Source: Dunaliella salina
Lineage: Eukaryota; Chlorophyta; Chlorophyceae; Chlamydomonadales; Dunaliellaceae
NCBI GenBank assembly: GCA_002284615.2
Contig: MU069696.1
Coordinates: 360,055-373,084, forward strand
Length of the DNA: 13,030 nucleotides
Direction: 5' to 3'
Part shown: positions 1 to 13,030 of the stretch, in pieces
How the letters are laid out: each line of letters starts with the position of its first letter
How positions within the stretch are numbered: position 1 is the first letter of the stretch
The notes under the pieces: generated by a model
What the model was told of the DNA's origin: nothing
The model's input: the letters and a program-made list of their open reading frames with translations, nothing else
The model's database searches: none
Program-made: the position numbers and the translations under genes

Positions 1-85
1 AAAACTTAAAGAGGAGCACAGTTGTCGACGTATGCAATTGCTGAAAACTACATAAGTATTGCCGTGGATACTTGCATCAACTCAT

Positions 86-122
86 GCAGCTCCCCTAACA
101 AATACTTTGTTAGGAGAGCTGC
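86..122. repeat. Near-perfect 17-bp hairpin with 3-nt loop
   Basis: The arm at 86-102 and the reverse complement of 106-122 differ at one position of 17 (CTCC against CTCT). The loop is TAC. It lies in presumed intron just upstream of exon A. No TSD or larger element could be defined around it, so it may be a mini inverted repeat remnant or a structured intronic RNA. Confidence 0.7.
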
Positions 123-199
123 ACGGCTGCACAGCTGTATACGCTAGCCGCTCTAGACGCTCAGCCACGACAGGTTTCTGAACTTTCTTGTGCACACAG

Positions 200-12585
<12,386 letters not shown>

Positions 12586-13030
12586 GTGTGCAGTGCTTGC
12601 TTTGCCCAGCCCAATTTTGGAAACAAGCTTTGAGAAGCAAAGGAATATCTTTTTTATTCAGGGAATTGGACATCTTTGCCACACTTTTTGGGAGTCCTTC
12701 TTTGCCACACTTTTTGAAGGCCTGTGTTTGCCAAGGATAGGAGCGCTATCTGGCCATCCTTCAGCCATGGAGTCTGAGATGCCACCTTCTAGCATATATC
12801 TTTCCTTTGTGTCTGCTGGCCAGCCTTGCACTTTGATAAATCATGCCCGGGCGTCTGATAACTGTGTAGGCAATGGATCCAAATATATACATGTTATTAT
12901 GTTGCTATTATATCATTATTATAATATTATATATATATATATAATATATGTATATTATTATTATTTATATAAAATTATTATTATTATTATATATATATAT
13001 ATAATATATAATATATTATATATATATTAT
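12586..13030 (+). other. ORC2 intron after exon F, incomplete
   Basis: It begins GTGTGC. A direct repeat TCTTTGCCACACTTTTTG occurs at 12673-12690 and 12699-12716. The rest to 12885 holds nothing recognised, and the window ends in an AT repeat. Confidence 0.6.
12892..13030. repeat. AT-rich microsatellite (ATT/AT)n, running off the window
   Basis: It is almost entirely A and T with stretches of (AT)n and (ATT)n. Inverted (AT)n tracts could extrude hairpins. The right boundary is outside the window. Confidence 0.93.

Noticed and set aside
12586..12740. Extension of exon F past the donor to the stop at 12740
   Set aside because: The peptide after SILAG does not resemble ORC2, and a plausible donor GTGTGC is present. 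It remains a fallback if no spliced reads support the donor.

Overview
The window looks like the inside of one intron-rich nuclear gene of a eukaryote, read on the + strand. Six short exon-like blocks, about 735 coding bases out of 13 kb, join in a single reading frame. Five of them give a continuous match to the AAA+-like core of origin recognition complex subunit 2 (ORC2). Diagnostic stretches are FYGLGSKK, VVTVNGYVPS, VHNIDGPGLR, ASIDHVNAPLLW and WLWVNATSFAPY, in the order and spacing of plant and animal ORC2. The sixth, most upstream block is an acidic, serine-rich, low-complexity segment that fits the disordered N-terminal part. The start codon, N-terminus and C-terminal winged-helix part lie outside the window.

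The ORC2 sequence is closest, as I remember the family, to green-lineage proteins (VHNIDGP, ASIDHVNAPLLW). Kilobase-scale introns, long (GT)n tracts and a base composition near 50% GC suggest a chlorophyte alga. A Dunaliella-like genome is a guess; the phylum-level call is moderate.

Layout: 1-199 intron or unknown with a strong hairpin; 200-398 exon A (start uncertain); 399-1597 intron with two degenerate copies of the head of exon B; 1598-1744 exon B; 1745-6968 a 5.2 kb intron filled with CA-rich minisatellites, one 243-bp MITE and a 136-bp tandem repeat; 6969-7148 exon C; 7149-10468 a 3.3 kb intron with copies of the exon C donor, a second MITE in inverted orientation, and a long array of acceptor-like repeats; 10469-10575 exon D; 10576-10911 a short intron with a 97-bp (GT)n and a decayed copy of exon D; 10912-11041 exon E; 11042-12511 intron with microsatellites; 12512-12585 exon F; 12586-13030 intron ending in an AT-rich repeat.

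Two things stand out. First, at least three of the exons have decayed tandem copies of their own splice junctions in the adjacent intron: head of B, tail of B, tail of C, head of D (eleven or more copies) and tail of D. The real acceptor of exon D is the last member of a repeat array. Second, two 243-bp elements of one family, about 94% identical, each with its own perfect 8-bp target-site duplication, sit in opposite orientation on either side of exon C. I saw no tRNA, rRNA, CRISPR or prokaryotic signals, and no convincing gene on the - strand.
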